A stretch of 64,000 nt of DNA from Marasmius tenuissimus (taxonomy: Eukaryota > Basidiomycota > Agaricomycetes > Agaricales > Marasmiaceae): the NCBI GenBank assembly GCA_029532415.1, contig JAQOTA010000070.1, forward strand, positions 372,001 through 436,000, read 5' to 3'. How positions within the stretch are numbered: the first letter of the stretch is position 1; each line of letters starts with the position of its first letter. The translations under genes and the position numbers were made by a program. Under the pieces are notes generated by a model that was not told the origin of the DNA, made no database searches, and worked only from the letters and a program-made list of their open reading frames with translations. Below are positions 21,687 through 33,661 of this stretch, in pieces.

Positions 21687-24301
21687 ATGAACGAAATAGA
21701 CCAGCGTGCAGACGAGGGGCTCCAGAAGTTGGGTTATCAACAGGAGATGAAGAGGGTGCGAGGTTTTCTACATTATTCTCAGGGCTTGCGCCCACTCATT
21801 TCCTGTCTCTTTCTAGTCGAGGAATGTTTGGCAAATCTTGTTTAGTATGTCTGTGTTCTCATTCACTACCATTCCGCCGGTCTGATTTCTTCGTTCACGC
21901 ACTTAGTGTCTCTTGGTACGTTGCGAGTTTGGATCTAGATAGCTGGAGGGCGATGTTTTACGCAACCTCTGACCTGCAGCTATTATGGCCGTCCGTGAGT
22001 CGCCATTCGACACTCCTCTCACTCTCGACTCCGCTTACTTCACCTTCAGCATTCGGACTCTCCACCCCAATCGCCACGAGCCTCATAGGTGGCGGCCCTG
22101 CAACAATGCTATGGGGGTAAGCGTTCACCATAATAACATTTCTCAGCACACACTGACACTCATTGTCAAAGCTTCGTCATGGTCTCCTTCATCACTCTAC
22201 CCGTCGCTCTGTCTCTCGCCGAGATCTGTGCAAAATACCCTACCTCTGCAGGAGCATACTACTGGTGTTATCGTCTAGCGAGCCCGAGGAACCGACTGTT
22301 GTTATCATGGATCAATGGATGGTTGACATTGGTGGGAAACTGGACGATAAGTCTGTCTGTGACGTTCGTGAGTCTTGGTCTTAGCATGCTTGGCACGCTC
22401 CAAAAATACTCACTAACCAGTTCCATGTGTTTTCAGGGGACCGCTCAACTCCTCGTCGCTGGAGTCCAAATATATAGACCAGAATGGGTCGTTGAGCCCT
22501 GGCAAACCTGTACGTATAAGCGTGCGCGTTCTTGCTATGCGCTATCTCACCCTTAGTATCCGGTCACCTGGTTTGTTTGACAGATCTTACACTGCTCGGA
22601 GTTACGACACTCTGCACCTCTGTTGGAATATTCTTCAATGACGCTTTACCGACTCTTGATGTAGGCTGTTCGATCGGGAGCTCCCTGGTTCGTAATGTAC
22701 AACACTGACTGTTATCTAGATCCTCGCGGCGTATTGGACTCTTCTTGGTGTTATCGGTGTGTATGTCACCATGTCTTCCGATCGTGCACTCAACGACCTT
22801 CCTTCAGTCACTTTGATTTGTCTATCAGTCAAAGCGGCATCTGGTCGACATTCTGCAGGCTTTGCGTTTGGACATTTCGACCCGTCGGGTTCAGGATGGA
22901 CGCCTGGATGGTCTTTTTTCATTGGTCTTCTTCCGGTGAGTACGATTCTCGCGTCTTTCGGTCTCTATCTTACTGACGTATTCGCTCTATAGCCTGGTGA
23001 GGCAAACTCCTGTAATGCTCACGCCTGACCTAACATGATTCCCAAAACGCTGGTGTATAGCTTACACATTCTCCGCCATCTGCATGAGTAAATCGTCCTA
23101 TTTCCCGACTGTCCTAACTCGTATTGACGGTGACCGACAGTCTCGAGCATGGCTGAAGAAGTCCACAACCCTACCGTCAACTTACCACGGGCGATGGTCT
23201 GGCAAATACCTATTGGACTGGCCACGGGAATCTTCTTCCTACTTCCTATAATGTTTACCCTCCCCGATATAGCTACTCTACTAGCAGGTTAGCCCCATTT
23301 TCGCTTGTGCAGAAGCAACCTTATACATACTCAAATTTTATCTCCGCAGTTCCTACCGGACAACCTATTGGCGTCATGTTTACAATGATTATGGGATCGA
23401 GAGGAGGGGGTTTTGGAATAGTAAGCTCGGCTTCCTCTCCGTTATCATAACTCATGGATTCACATCTATCTTCTTCTTCGCAGTGGTTTATAGGTATGCG
23501 TTCCTTTCATTCCCCTCCAACATCTCCGAACTAATACCATCTACCCTCTCTCCAACGCCTACTTGAAGTCTTTATAATCGGTATCTTCTGCGCAATATCC
23601 ATCTGCTGCGCCGCCTCCCGCGCAACCTGGGCATTCGCCCGTGACAAAGCAATTCCCTTCCATGAATTCTTCGCTCGCGTCTCCCCATCCAGCGTCCCGC
23701 TCAATGCCTACCTCCTCTCTACCCTAATCCAACTTTTGCTAGGCCTGATCTATCTCGGCTCTAGTACGGCGTTCAACGCGTTCGTGGGTGTCGCCGTCAT
23801 GTGTCTAGGCGCGAGCAATGGGATGGCCATCGCTGTCTCTTTGGCTAATAAGCGGAAAGACGTAATGGATAGTCCGTATTCATTGGGGAGGTTAGGACCT
23901 TTCATGAACGTCCTAGCCGTACTGTGGATCGCGTTTGAGATCGTGTTGTTCTCGATGCCAGCGGTTGTACCTGTTACGGCTGTTACAATGAGTTGAGTGG
24001 TCAACTGTTCATCTCTAGCGCTAGTCTGGTACTGACGAAATAGGGGATATGGTAGACTACGCGTCGGTGGTGTTCGTTGGGTTCGGGGTGATCAGTGCGG
24101 TTTGGTATATCATTAGTACGTGGTTCCTTTTATTCAATCTCTGAGCGGCCTGTTTATTTTCGACACCTAGGTGGAAGGCATCATTACACAGGTCCCCCGG
24201 AACCAAGAGAACTAGTAGGCGGAGAAAGAGAAAGGGAAGGATCATCGAGTAACAGTACCCGGGAAGATGCCGTCGAGATCGAGAAAATGGAGAAGAGCTA
24301 A
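21687..24301 (+). CDS. APC-superfamily permease A (UGA4/HNM1 type)
   Basis: A plasma-membrane transporter related to fungal GABA, amino-acid and choline permeases; the substrate cannot be told from sequence. It starts MNEIDQRADEGLQKLGYQQE and is divided by about a dozen short introns. Conserved blocks in order: GLSTPIATSLIGGGPATMLWG; SLAEICAKYPTSAGAYYWCY; SWINGWLTLVGNW; DPSGSGWTPGWSFFIGLLP; SMAEEVHNPTVNLPRAMVWQ; LLPIMFTLPDIATLLA; VPTGQPIGVMF; AISICCAASRATWAFARDKA; PLNAYLLSTLIQLLLGLIYL; DYASVVFVGFGVISAVWY; HHYTGPPEPREL. About 12 membrane helices are expected. A short acidic tail ends at 24301. No frame break was noticed in the blocks checked. Three relatives lie at 50578, 53993 and 61046, all on the opposite strand. 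Confidence 0.88.
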
Positions 24302-26549
24302 CGTACTTGTCTAAAACGCTGTGAGAGTGTAGCTGTATGACGAAACCATCACTCAAGAAGCTAGTCTCCCTCGGATCTTCTGAACGAGTTTGAGAGGCGC
24401 GACTGGTTGCGTTCAGCCAGGAGTTGGTCAGCATGGCATTGCGCCGGTTGCCATTGTTCACTACTGGGAATGAAGAGAGAGTGGCCGGTGAACATGATGT
24501 ATTTGCACCGTACAGCTCATACTTGATGACCTTTGGATTGAGGGAGGCAAGAAGGTACCATGAACGTTGAACATTTGAACCCTTGTACTGTATCTTTCGT
24601 GTTCAGCGAGCCGGACCGCGGCCCGTGAGACACCGCATTGGCTTGTGTCGCAAGTCGCGACTTCGGATTGGGTTGACCGGTCACCACCATCTCGGCAATA
24701 TCCCTCAACCAGAGCCTTGTCCTCTATATCTCAAGTTATCAGGTCATCCTCATGTTGACAACTTTTGTACCTAGTCCTTCATCCTAAGATGAAGCAAAAG
24801 GAAAGCAAAAGGAGAATCTCGAGTGGACTCAAGAGATGGAGGACCGAAAATTCGTCAGAGAGATGAACGGTGCGTGCCACACCGTGATTTGAGCAGCACT
24901 CATTCACATTGCGCGTATGCGATATTTAGCTCCTCACCCTCGACTACATGCTCGATAACTTCCCATTCGACGAAGAGGGTGCCTGGAGTTTATCTTCCTG
25001 AGAAGCTCTTGAATCATCATGCATTATCCCCTCGTGTTCGTGTACGGTGTCACCCTCACCTGAGATCAACTTGTTGAATTTTTCAAAGAAGGGAATTCTG
25101 GAGGACTATCAAGAAACATCCCGATGGTGCGAAGATGTCGAAGGAGAAATCTCTGGCCTCGCTACCTTCGCAGATCGACCGTTATCTCAACGACAAGTGT
25201 GGCAACAAGCACGCAGTCAAACATGGTCTTTTCTTCGACCCAGATTCCTTTCGTTACAAACCGCGCCCTTACATTTATTCTGTATATACTCACATTCGAT
25301 GATATGGCGACACACTCACCCTTGAAAATGAAGACATACCCGGAATCTACTTTACAAAACCGCGTCTCGACCGCTATCCCCCCCATTTTCGACTATGGTG
25401 TCGCCCTTACATGGTCTCAGCTCGTTGAATTTGCCGCTAAGAAAGGCATCAACGAGAAGGCAGATCCAGACGCTAATTATCCAACACTACATTGCGATAT
25501 TGAAGATTACCTCAACCAGAAATGTGGCTTGAAGTCGTCAAGTTTCGAGGCCTGCCACATACGACGTCGGGGGAGCTTCTCATGTGTTCTAGCGTGTGGA
25601 TAAACTATGTTTGCTGCGTTGCTGAGTCGAAGCAATTGAAACTTGAGAAGGTGGTGAGGAGAGCTGAAGGACTATTATCAGGTACCAGATTCGTTTATAC
25701 GAGTCTAAAGCAATGCTCTTTCGCTCACCGTTACTGGGTAGAGCCTAAATTCTTGGCGCTTCGATTCTCATCGTCTCGAATATGGACTTATCTTCAATTC
25801 TATTCTTCCCTTTCCCAGAGATCGTGTCTGTTACGTCCCTTGTCTCGGGAACGACGGGCCTCCACCTGTTCTAATGCTCATCCATAATGCAGTGTAAATT
25901 TTAGAAACCTTGAACTTGTCGCCTGTGCCCTATGAAGGCTGCTACTTGCAGTTCTGAGCTGTCAATTTGATGCGGTGGGGCCGGAGACTCAGAAATGTAT
26001 CTCCGTCTCTTACATTCGATCTTATCGATCTTTCCAGTGCTTGAGCTCGATTACTTGCGTCGATCAGCTGGCTCGTGTTCGGGATTCCCCACCGGGAAGT
26101 CAGGCTGTTGCACCATGCGTGGATCGTGATAACTATATTTTTGGAGTCTGGAACCGACCAACTAATTATAACCTGCATCCTGATTCCCTCTGCCAGACTC
26201 GGCTGTCATCATTATCCCAGGTCCACAGCGGGATTGAATCTTCTAATTACGCGTCTTGACAGCCTTTACTCGGAATCCATCTCTCCCTTACAATCAAGAT
26301 CCCGCTGTGTGTGTTAACATACGTAGAAGGACCAAACTTGGACACGAGTACTCCTCAAGGACGGGATTGCCGAATATTCGAGTGCTTTGGCCAGTCAAAC
26401 TGACATCCCCCCCTACCGACCATGGGAGACCACAGCACGCATGAGTACTAGTAACAGCTTTCATTCCTAACACGTATTGGACGCTAAACACCCCATCATC
26501 TACCTTTAAAGACACCACTGTGCCATGGGGACGAAGACTCAATACATCC
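24302..26549. other. No confident gene; degenerate frames and flank
   Basis: No complete gene could be built. The first 500 bp and the last 600 bp show nothing recognisable. The middle (about 25040-25610) holds two related coding-like fragments described separately. Confidence 0.45.
25040..25610 (+). pseudogene. Two related coding fragments of an unknown family
   Basis: Fragment 1 reads VYGVTLT-(stop)-DQLVEFFKEG and, in another frame, RYLNDKCGNKHAVKHGLFF. Fragment 2 reads FDYGVALTWSQLVEFAAKKG and then DIEDYLNQKCGLK. The shared order YGV(T/A)LT-xx-QLVEF...YLNxKCG suggests a tandem duplication of one small gene. Copy 1 has an in-frame stop. The family is not known to me. Introns may explain part of the frame changes, so pseudogene status is provisional. 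Confidence 0.4.
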
Positions 26550-28304
26550 ATGTTGCTTATTCGAAGGCTCTTGATTCTCTTCCTCCTCGCCTCACTGTAT
26601 CACAGTGCTACGTCCAAGAATTTTACGGATTGCCTGGTCGACCTACAACATAGACTCCCTCCGGGGTCTCATGGAGTGGTAGATAATCAGGGCCAACCCG
26701 TCGATGATCCCAAGACAGCGACAGCAATCCCCTACATCACTTGCCTGCACGAATGTGGCTCCGGTGCAGCTATACGCCCTTGGCTGTCGGTCGTTCAAGA
26801 GTTCAGCGCATGGTTACTCCCTTGTCTTGCTCTCCTCTCCCAACTTCCCTTTGGAGCCCACGACCGATGGGACAACCTCATTGCTGCCATACTGACCGTC
26901 GGTTCACCGGCGCTCGCAGCTTTTTCCTTAGCGATCACAGTCTTGAACGGAAGGTGGTCAGCGCGGTTGTTTGGCTCTTATTCCTACCCCAATCGCAGGA
27001 ATGCGGTTCGCGTGCTCAACAGCTTACAACAGTCCCCTCTCCGTATCGACCCCGACCGGCGTCTTATCGCATCCCTCGTAGTCCTCCCAGAGAATGACAA
27101 GTGGTGGAGCGAGCTCATAGCCTGGCAAGATCACGCACATACTTGGTCGATATCCGCCGCTTCTTTTATCGCATGGGTCGTCATTGCCTACGCTTTAACC
27201 ATCGCCAATTCCTTCACAGACGATGTTATGACGAAGATCGATATCAGTGGTCAGCCAGTGGGGGCCATTTGGCTTTGGTTGATCGCAATCGTCTTCTTGT
27301 GGCTGCAGATATCCCCCAAATGCGACTCTGCGATGGTCAAGAAGGCCCTGGACCGAGCGAACGAGATCGCTCACGTCGCTGGCACGTACGACCACAACCC
27401 CGTTCTTGCTTCTCGTCTCAGCGGCCGCCGAGCGATTTATCTCGACACGGATAGGTCACAGACCTTGTACGCTGACGAGCATGTCAGCGTGCCGATCTAT
27501 AATTACGCTCGCCTTTTCACCTGGACAGAAGCCGTTCAGGAAATGGCGGCTTGCTTCTGCCATGCGGCGAGACGTGCTAAGAATTTTGAGAGTGTGGACT
27601 CGGAAATGGAATGGGTAGAGGGAAGCCATTTGGACTCGAATACTATCCGACCTGAGAATCGCAGAGGCACCGCTGTCCAGGTCGAAGAATATTGCTCCTC
27701 GGAGTCACAGCCCAAGTTGCCACCAGAGGTTCTTGAACATGCCAGTGGTGTATGGACCCGCCTGGTCATCGCATCGTCGGCTGCTCTAGGGCTTCAATGG
27801 GGTACAACGGGTGCGGCGTTCTTGACGGTATACCTTAGTCCTACTACCGGGCTCGGTTGTCGCTCCACCGCATATCTTTTATACGCTTCGGCCGCTACCC
27901 TTGTCGCGGTCATGTTAGTGCTCTCGAGCATTCTCACTCACTACGCGTCGGCATGTTCCTCGCGCGATCCCTTCAAACCTCATCTCCGACCGCTCAAAGG
28001 TCGGCTGTTGGCCTGGTCTGCCATCTTCCTACGACGATCGGGTAAGACCCTGGGCTTTTTCAATGCCATATGGTTAGTTATGGCATGTATCTTCCAGATC
28101 ACTGGCTTTTTCAAGCGTTGCTACTGTGATGGCAGTGTTCCCGGACGAGGTGCGGATAAGGCGTACATGATTGTCAAGCCACTCGACCCAGATGTAAAGT
28201 ACATGATGGCCGGATGGATTGGTGGTGTGGTTTTGGGCATTGGGACAGCTGTATCGTTTATTGTGTATATGAACCTCATGATACAAAACAATAATGATGA
28301 TTGA
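26550..28304 (+). CDS. Orphan multi-pass membrane protein, copy 1
   Basis: Intronless, 584 residues from the ATG at 26550 (MLLIRRLLILFLLASLYHSA), a clear signal peptide or anchor. The start is set by alignment with the two paralogues; the frame is open a further ten codons upstream but has no ATG there. Visible features: two extracellular-type Cys clusters (FTDC, ITCLHECG), a hydrophobic block after EFSAWLLPCLALLSQ, GAHDRWDNL, VLPENDKWWSEL, LQISPKCDSAMV, VPIYNYARLFTWTEAV, GVWTRLVIASSAALGLQWGT, GLGCRS, FKRCYCD and a final GWIGGVVLGIGTAVSF helix. I count about eight membrane segments. The function is unknown; it is a fungal family without a name I can give. Copies 2 and 3 are at 35235 and 39365 on the minus strand. 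Confidence 0.85.
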   Translation: MLLIRRLLILFLLASLYHSATSKNFTDCLVDLQHRLPPGSHGVVDNQGQPVDDPKTATAIPYITCLHECGSGAAIRPWLSVVQEFSAWLLPCLALLSQLPFGAHDRWDNLIAAILTVGSPALAAFSLAITVLNGRWSARLFGSYSYPNRRNAVRVLNSLQQSPLRIDPDRRLIASLVVLPENDKWWSELIAWQDHAHTWSISAASFIAWVVIAYALTIANSFTDDVMTKIDISGQPVGAIWLWLIAIVFLWLQISPKCDSAMVKKALDRANEIAHVAGTYDHNPVLASRLSGRRAIYLDTDRSQTLYADEHVSVPIYNYARLFTWTEAVQEMAACFCHAARRAKNFESVDSEMEWVEGSHLDSNTIRPENRRGTAVQVEEYCSSESQPKLPPEVLEHASGVWTRLVIASSAALGLQWGTTGAAFLTVYLSPTTGLGCRSTAYLLYASAATLVAVMLVLSSILTHYASACSSRDPFKPHLRPLKGRLLAWSAIFLRRSGKTLGFFNAIWLVMACIFQITGFFKRCYCDGSVPGRGADKAYMIVKPLDPDVKYMMAGWIGGVVLGIGTAVSFIVYMNLMIQNNNDD

Positions 28305-28846
28305 GTATCAACCCGAATTAGAGGGGTAAAGTTGCCAACGAGTCGCGAATTTGTGTGCCTTAAGGCTTGCACCTACAAGTGTCCACAACGCCAAGTCTTA
28401 GAGGATTGATGGGTCACGTGAAGATCTTATCGAGAGGGCTTATTCTCTGTCATCTGAAGCCGAGTTTAGTGCGGGTATTAAGTGTCGCCTCTTCCAGCCC
28501 GTGCCTCCCCATACGACCGACAAGACATCGCCAGACCGTTTTCCGAGGTTGAGGAAGCTTGCATCTACTGGTGTCGAGATTCCTTGACTTCCCGAATCGA
28601 CAGCTCAAGCCTCATGGGCGGAGACAAGTCACTGATTAGCTGAGATCCAAATGGGAGTTTTTTCACTCGTCGCGTCGGGTTTGATTATTTGAGGTACAGT
28701 GGTGATAGGTGGAGGGTGCCGATAACTCATCATTTAGAGCTAGGGTACCGTTGCCTATCCCAGTCGGTGTGTACTATACTCGGGAGGTACTCTTTTCTCG
28801 TCAGTTCGATCCTGGTACATCACATTACCTTTCTACAATAACCTCT
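28305..28846. other. Convergent intergenic region
   Basis: 3' flank of membrane-protein copy 1 and of the DJ-1-like gene. The first part (GTGTGCCTTAAGGCTTGC near 28353) matches the 3' flank of copy 3, so the duplication extended past the stop codon. No gene was seen. Confidence 0.6.
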
Positions 28847-29719
28847 TCATGCCAAACCAAAATGGGCTGCGAACTCATCATCGCTCGAATTTTCCTTCGT
28901 AGTAAATTCCGTTATGTTTTTCATGACATCGGCGAACTTCTCTCCCACCAAATGCTTCAAAAAATGATACGCGAGGTCTACACCTACCAAAGAACCTGAG
29001 GAACTTGACCCCGGAACAGAAATTACGGACTCGCGTACTTACCTGCAGTGACACCGGAAGATGTCCACGTGTGCATATCCTCATTCACGACCCAACGAGC
29101 CTTGGGAACCCATTCGACGTTAAATTCCTTTGTATCTTCCTTGAACACGAATAGACAACATCAATTCGGAACGCAGGGACCCGGGAGAAAGACATACAAC
29201 GACGACTTTGTACAATGCCTTATTGGTGGTAGCTCGTTTGCCTGTCAACAACCCCGTTCGCGCGACGAGCCATGATCCAGTACAAACGGTCAGAAGGTAT
29301 TTCGCTTGCGGGCCCTTGGTCTTGATGAATTCGAGACAGGATGGGTGAGCGAACTTTGGGGGGTTGGGCCCTTCAGGAATCAGGAATCAGGAATCAGATT
29401 GACGGGAATGCTGATCGTGAATCGGCTACTCACCTCCAGGTACGAAAACAATGTCGAAATCAACCTTCATCCCCTCCTCGAAAGTCATCGTAGGATTTAC
29501 CGAAGGTCCCGCTTTGGGGGTGACAGGATCGAGTGCGTGCGATAGGTAATCTGTATCGATAGCACAGTTTGGGAGACCTGGGTACAGATCGCCGAATAGC
29601 TTTCTGTTGGTCGTCGAGAAGGATCCGAGGAGTTCGATGGGACCTTGGAAGTCTGTTAATGTAACGTAAGGGTGGAGGCAGACTGCCATTCGATAGATTT
29701 TGAGGTCTGGGGTCGACAT
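28847..29719 (-). CDS. DJ-1/PfpI family protein (class I glutamine amidotransferase-like)
   Basis: Starts at ATG 29719 (MSTPDLKIYRMAVCL). Exon 1 ends at 29434 with DFDIVFVPGGE. A GTGAGT intron containing three TCCTGAT units leads to GGPNPPKFAHPSCLEFIK. The nucleophile elbow LLTVCTGSWLVARTGLLTG carries the family's reactive cysteine, and TDFQGPIELLG supplies the conserved Glu. KRATTNKALYKVV, EWVPKARWVVNEDMHTWTSS and GVDLAYHFLKHLVGEKFAD follow, ending AHFGLA at 28847. Family members act as chaperones, deglycases, hydratases or isonitrile-hydratase-like enzymes; which applies cannot be told. It is divergently placed to the next gene, with a shared 460-bp intergenic region. Confidence 0.88.
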
Positions 29720-30177
29720 TGTGGGAGTTGAAAAGTCTATGTGATCCGAGAGGATGATGGATGATGGGGTAAGACTTTAAACAGCTACCAATTCAAAACC
29801 GTGGGCTCGAGGCAGAAGGTCCACGCGCCATTCAGTCTTGGAATGTGATGATGCATGCTTCGAGGAGCCATCACCGAATGATCTTGGGTCGTTTCGAAGC
29901 CCGTTCTGAGTGAGCCTGCTTTTCTGGGACTAACGTTCTTCTTGACGTGATGGAAGGAGGACAAAGACTTGAAGGGATTCGCTATCCAGTGTCCATATTC
30001 CAGATGTGGAAACTGCGGACCGCGGCCCGGGGAAAGCGCAGCAAATTGCTGACGCGCTTGACTGGCTTGACTAGCGACCTCCACGTCCATGATCTCGATT
30101 CTCACCTGAACTTAGTCTGCTTGCTTTGATTTCTGTCCAATCGAAAGAACGATATCAGCACAACCCCTGGTAATGAC
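29720..30177. promoter_or_regulatory. Divergent promoter region
   Basis: Separates the divergent DJ-1-like and Golgi pH regulator genes, so it should hold both promoters. A minus-strand frame of about 106 codons (30105-29785) has no family resemblance and I do not call it. Confidence 0.5.
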
Positions 30178-32296
30178 ATGGCCTTCATAATCGACACTAC
30201 AATACTGGTCTTCATTAGGTGGGCACGAAATCAATGTTTGACGGTTATGAACTTCCCAACTTATCTGGACTTTCTCAACAGGCTAGCACTGTTTCTTTCT
30301 TGTCGAAAATTCCTTCTTACGAGTCTATACTCTGACTTGCGGCACCTTTCCTCACCTGTAAGCGGTAGTGGAGGACTTGGACCTCTAGGGACACCTATAA
30401 CAGAAGCAGAAGAGCACGAATACATACGACTCGGTACACTACCGACACCCGTTCAGAGTAGCCATGATGCAAGCGCAGGCGGGTTGACGAGGCAAAAGAC
30501 GACGAGACCGAGAGCGCTGCATTCAACGATCTCGAGGGCACTGTTTTCGTCATGCTTCTCGGAATCTTGCATGCTATTCGTGTTGCTTATGGCGCAGGGG
30601 GTAGAAATGTTCGAACCTCAGTACGTCGCGCGCTTTGTGGGATCTTCTTGCTGGTGCTAATCGTTAGCAGGACACGTCTCACAAACTGGAAATTCTCAAT
30701 TTCATTCCTCCTCGTCGCCGTTCTCATCCTTACACCTCTTTTCGTTAGCCTGGTCATTTCGCTCGCATCTGAAACGAGCTCGGAGACGTCAACGAGTGAA
30801 AGAAGTACGCTCAACCCAGCTGCGATCAGAATAACGGACTAAGTCGCTATACCAGGTCCAAAACGGATATTCACACCTCGCTTCTTCCTCAATTTCCTCC
30901 CTCTATTGATATACCTGTACTTCCTCTCGCTCGTCCCAATTCCATCGGGGCTCACCAACTCAGACCTCTTCTCGGTGACGTTAGCAAGACTGATCGTGCT
31001 GGGGACAATCATACTGGGCTTACTTTCGGGAGTTGGAGCGGTTGCGGCTCTTGAAGAATACTTGGGAGTGTTCAGGAGGAACAAGTCGGTCGAACTATTG
31101 ACAAGTCAACTCGTAAAGCTGACATGCGTGCGTATTGTAACAGGACGGAGCCGACAGCCCGCGATATCGAGTCTGCTGAGCGGGCGTTGGAGAAGGTCCG
31201 AGAGGACTTGCGTGGAAGAAGGGAGGAGGCAAGGAGAGCAGGTGAAACTCCGGTATGTCGTTGGCTGCTTCTGCGAAATAGCGTTCCCGCCGCTCACGAA
31301 TGATTGAAGACAACCAGTAGTTGGATGAGTCGTGTAGTGCCCAAATTTACTGGTGGAGACGACTGTATGTCCTATCTCCTTCCTTACCTTTGCTCATAAA
31401 CAAACTCCAATCGCGGCAGTGACCCTCGAGATCCGAGGAATGGAAGCACTCGAATACGAGATGAGCCAAAACCTAGATGACCTCCGTCAAAGACACGAGC
31501 GTGCCAAATTTGCGTCGACTTTTCGGGGAAGGCTATTGGGCGTATTTGGGAAGGTTTTCGCGGCATATTGTGTGGTTCGGATTATAAGCGTGCGTCTCTT
31601 TCTCTAATCTGCCCTCCTTGGCGTAACCCTCATTCTTCGTAACCTCACAGTCATTAATCAATCTCATAACCCCACATTTCCTCCTCGCTATAACGAAACA
31701 CGACCGACCAACACAGGCTACGAACTATCCGGATCTCCTGGCGAAGGTCGTTGGGGACCTGCTTTCACTCGCTTCCGAAAACAAAGTTGATGTTGAGGCG
31801 GTTGGGAGTATTATGAGACAGATCAGTCTGGGGTTGGTGGGGCTCATCATTCTGAATAGTTTGAGATTGGTGTTGAGGGGTGTTACGAGGGTGCGCGTTT
31901 TCCTTCCCTGCTCATAGACCAGCCAGAGCTGAATGTCAGAACTCTAGGCTCTCCGCGTTACGAGTAGAAGCGTCAGTGCATCGTTGATGCTGTTGATATT
32001 GGCGCAGTTGATGGTACGTCTTCTCCCCGTCTACAAATGCTTTAATGAAAGCCAACTCTCTCTTTTAGGGCATCTACCTCCTCTCAACTGTCGTTCAACT
32101 ACGCAACTCGTTCCCCCCTCCCCCCGCATCGTCTGAGGAGACGGAAGAACTAGCGAGAAACCTATTCTCGACGATCCCAGAGTTCCAAGTGTTCGGCAGG
32201 CTCTTTGATGGGTCGTTTTTACTCGCTGCTGGGTCTTCGGGGTTCTTTAGGTGGTTTAGGGAGAGGATCAGTAGCGGAGGCTCGGATGGTGTCTGA
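30178..32296 (+). CDS. Golgi pH regulator (GPHR/GTG) family membrane protein
   Basis: Exons 30178-30218, 30282-30620, 30671-30804, 30856-31084, 31144-31252, 31310-31364, 31420 onward, ending at 32296; these join in phase. The N-terminus (MAFIIDTTILVFIRLALFLS) is a membrane helix. ALFSSCFSESCMLFVLLMAQ, WKFSISFLLVAVLILTPLFV and LPLLIYLYFLSLVPIPSG are further helices. The diagnostic loop is LIVLGTIILGLLSGVGAVAA, where the family usually has LSGFGAVN. A coiled coil (ARDIESAERALEKVREDL) follows, then the C-terminal ABA-GPCR-type half: FAAYCVVRIISSLINLI, IMRQISLGLVGLIILNSLRL, LAQLMGIYLLSTVVQLRNS, VFGRLFDGSFLLAAGSSG. Relatives act as Golgi anion channels or pH regulators in animals and as GTG proteins in plants. 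Confidence 0.85.
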
Positions 32297-32704
32297 AGCC
32301 GCGGCTTATAGATAATCGCCCGTTGAGTCCTTGACGATAGGGCTTACCAGAGAAATGGACTTGTTTTCTATAGCTGAAGTTGTCGCCAGGCGAGTTGGAC
32401 CTTCCCCAGACGCGGTATGACAGTATCGATTTCAATCTTCAACTAAACGTAAATGTGAGATGTATAAGGACTAGTACCGTACTGGTGGGAGCGTGTCTCG
32501 TAGGTATATTTGCATTTGCAAGTACCGTGCCGCTACGGTGTTGAATCTACGATTGCGCACCGCGATGCATTGATGTCAGCCTATCTTGGAACCGAGCCCG
32601 AAAGAGTCGCATATACGCTCAAAATGACCTCTTTCCTGGTAACTGAAATGCTATTTGCCTGGCAGTGACACTCGTTTCCTCTACGCTCTCACTGCGCATT
32701 CTCA
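32297..32704. other. Intergenic, nothing recognised
   Basis: 3' flank of the GPHR gene and upstream flank of the small unknown gene. No open frame or repeat of note. Confidence 0.5.
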
Positions 32705-33661
32705 GTGAAAACTTTTTACATGACTACATACCTACTGGATCCGGTTCCCGGAGTCCTGGTCCAGGTACCATTACCGGTACCGCTAGCGGAGTTTAAAAAT
32801 AGTCATTCCACTTTATGTCCAACAGTCACGTTGCTAGGCCCCTTTGCTTTTGATCCCTGTCGACGTTGTTCGCCCTTGACTTATGGCGCTCCAGACTCCT
32901 CCGATAGGGAGTAACGAACCTCAGTACGCGTCTTAATTTTACCTCGAATGTATGGTACTCACGAAAATGATTCAGGACTCGCCGTGTCTTCGATTTTCGC
33001 GAAGAATATCCCGTTGGTGACCGACCCCCGCGTTGTGGCTACTGGTCACCTACTCACAATCGCAAAATCCCATTGTACCTTCTCGGGTGGAAAATGACCA
33101 ACGAAGATGTGCTGAGGATTGACCCGGAAGGGAAGTATAAGAACAAGTATGGTCATGTTGCACGCATTCTTAGCTTCGGGATACAAGATATTTGGGAGAG
33201 CAATAACTATCACCGAAAGTTCGGGTGAGTCTGCTCCTAATTCTTTTGGTCATATCTGCCGCTCAAGGTGATTTGTTGTGTCCACAAAAAGAACTGGATC
33301 TTGCCCTACCACTAAAAGAACCTGGCTCGACGGCAAACCCGCGAAATTCGTGTACTTTTGTGCTAACTTACCCAACGAACCGCACCTCACGAAGGCCCTG
33401 ATCGATACCGTCAAAGAGGTCCTACATGTTGCCGATGACCCCGTATGGATACTAAACACAGCGATCACCAAGGACGATCCTAGAAGATCGGACTCGAGTC
33501 TATATTGGGGAGCGCTCTCACATCTTATGTGGTGCCGTGCTCTTTGTTCTTCTCCCGCTCGACATGTATATCATCAATTCGATCAGCTTTTATTGAATAC
33601 CTACAAAGTCGAACCCGTGACCTTCTATTGTTGCCTTCCTTCAGGACGAATCATCCAATGA
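32705..33661 (+). CDS. Unrecognised protein, two exons clear, 5' part uncertain
   Basis: Two exons join cleanly. One runs from an AG near 32976 and reads TRRVFDFREEYPVGDRPPRC, then KIPLYLLGWKMTNEDVLRID and NKYGHVARILSFGIQDIW, to FG at 33223. It splices across GTGAGT...AAAAG to GTGSCPTTKRTWLDGKPAKF. The second exon continues VYFCANLPNEPHLTKALIDT and DDPVWILNTAITKDDPRRSD to a stop at 33661. The ATG at 33094 is one possible start. An upstream exon from ATG 32705 (MKTFYMTTYLLDPVPG) is another. I recognise no domain. The last 50 residues are Cys/Ser-rich and may be read-through of another intron. Confidence 0.5.

Noticed and set aside
29785..30105. Minus-strand frame of 106 codons in the divergent promoter region
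   Set aside because: Low-complexity composition, no recognisable motif, and it overlaps the region expected to hold two promoters.
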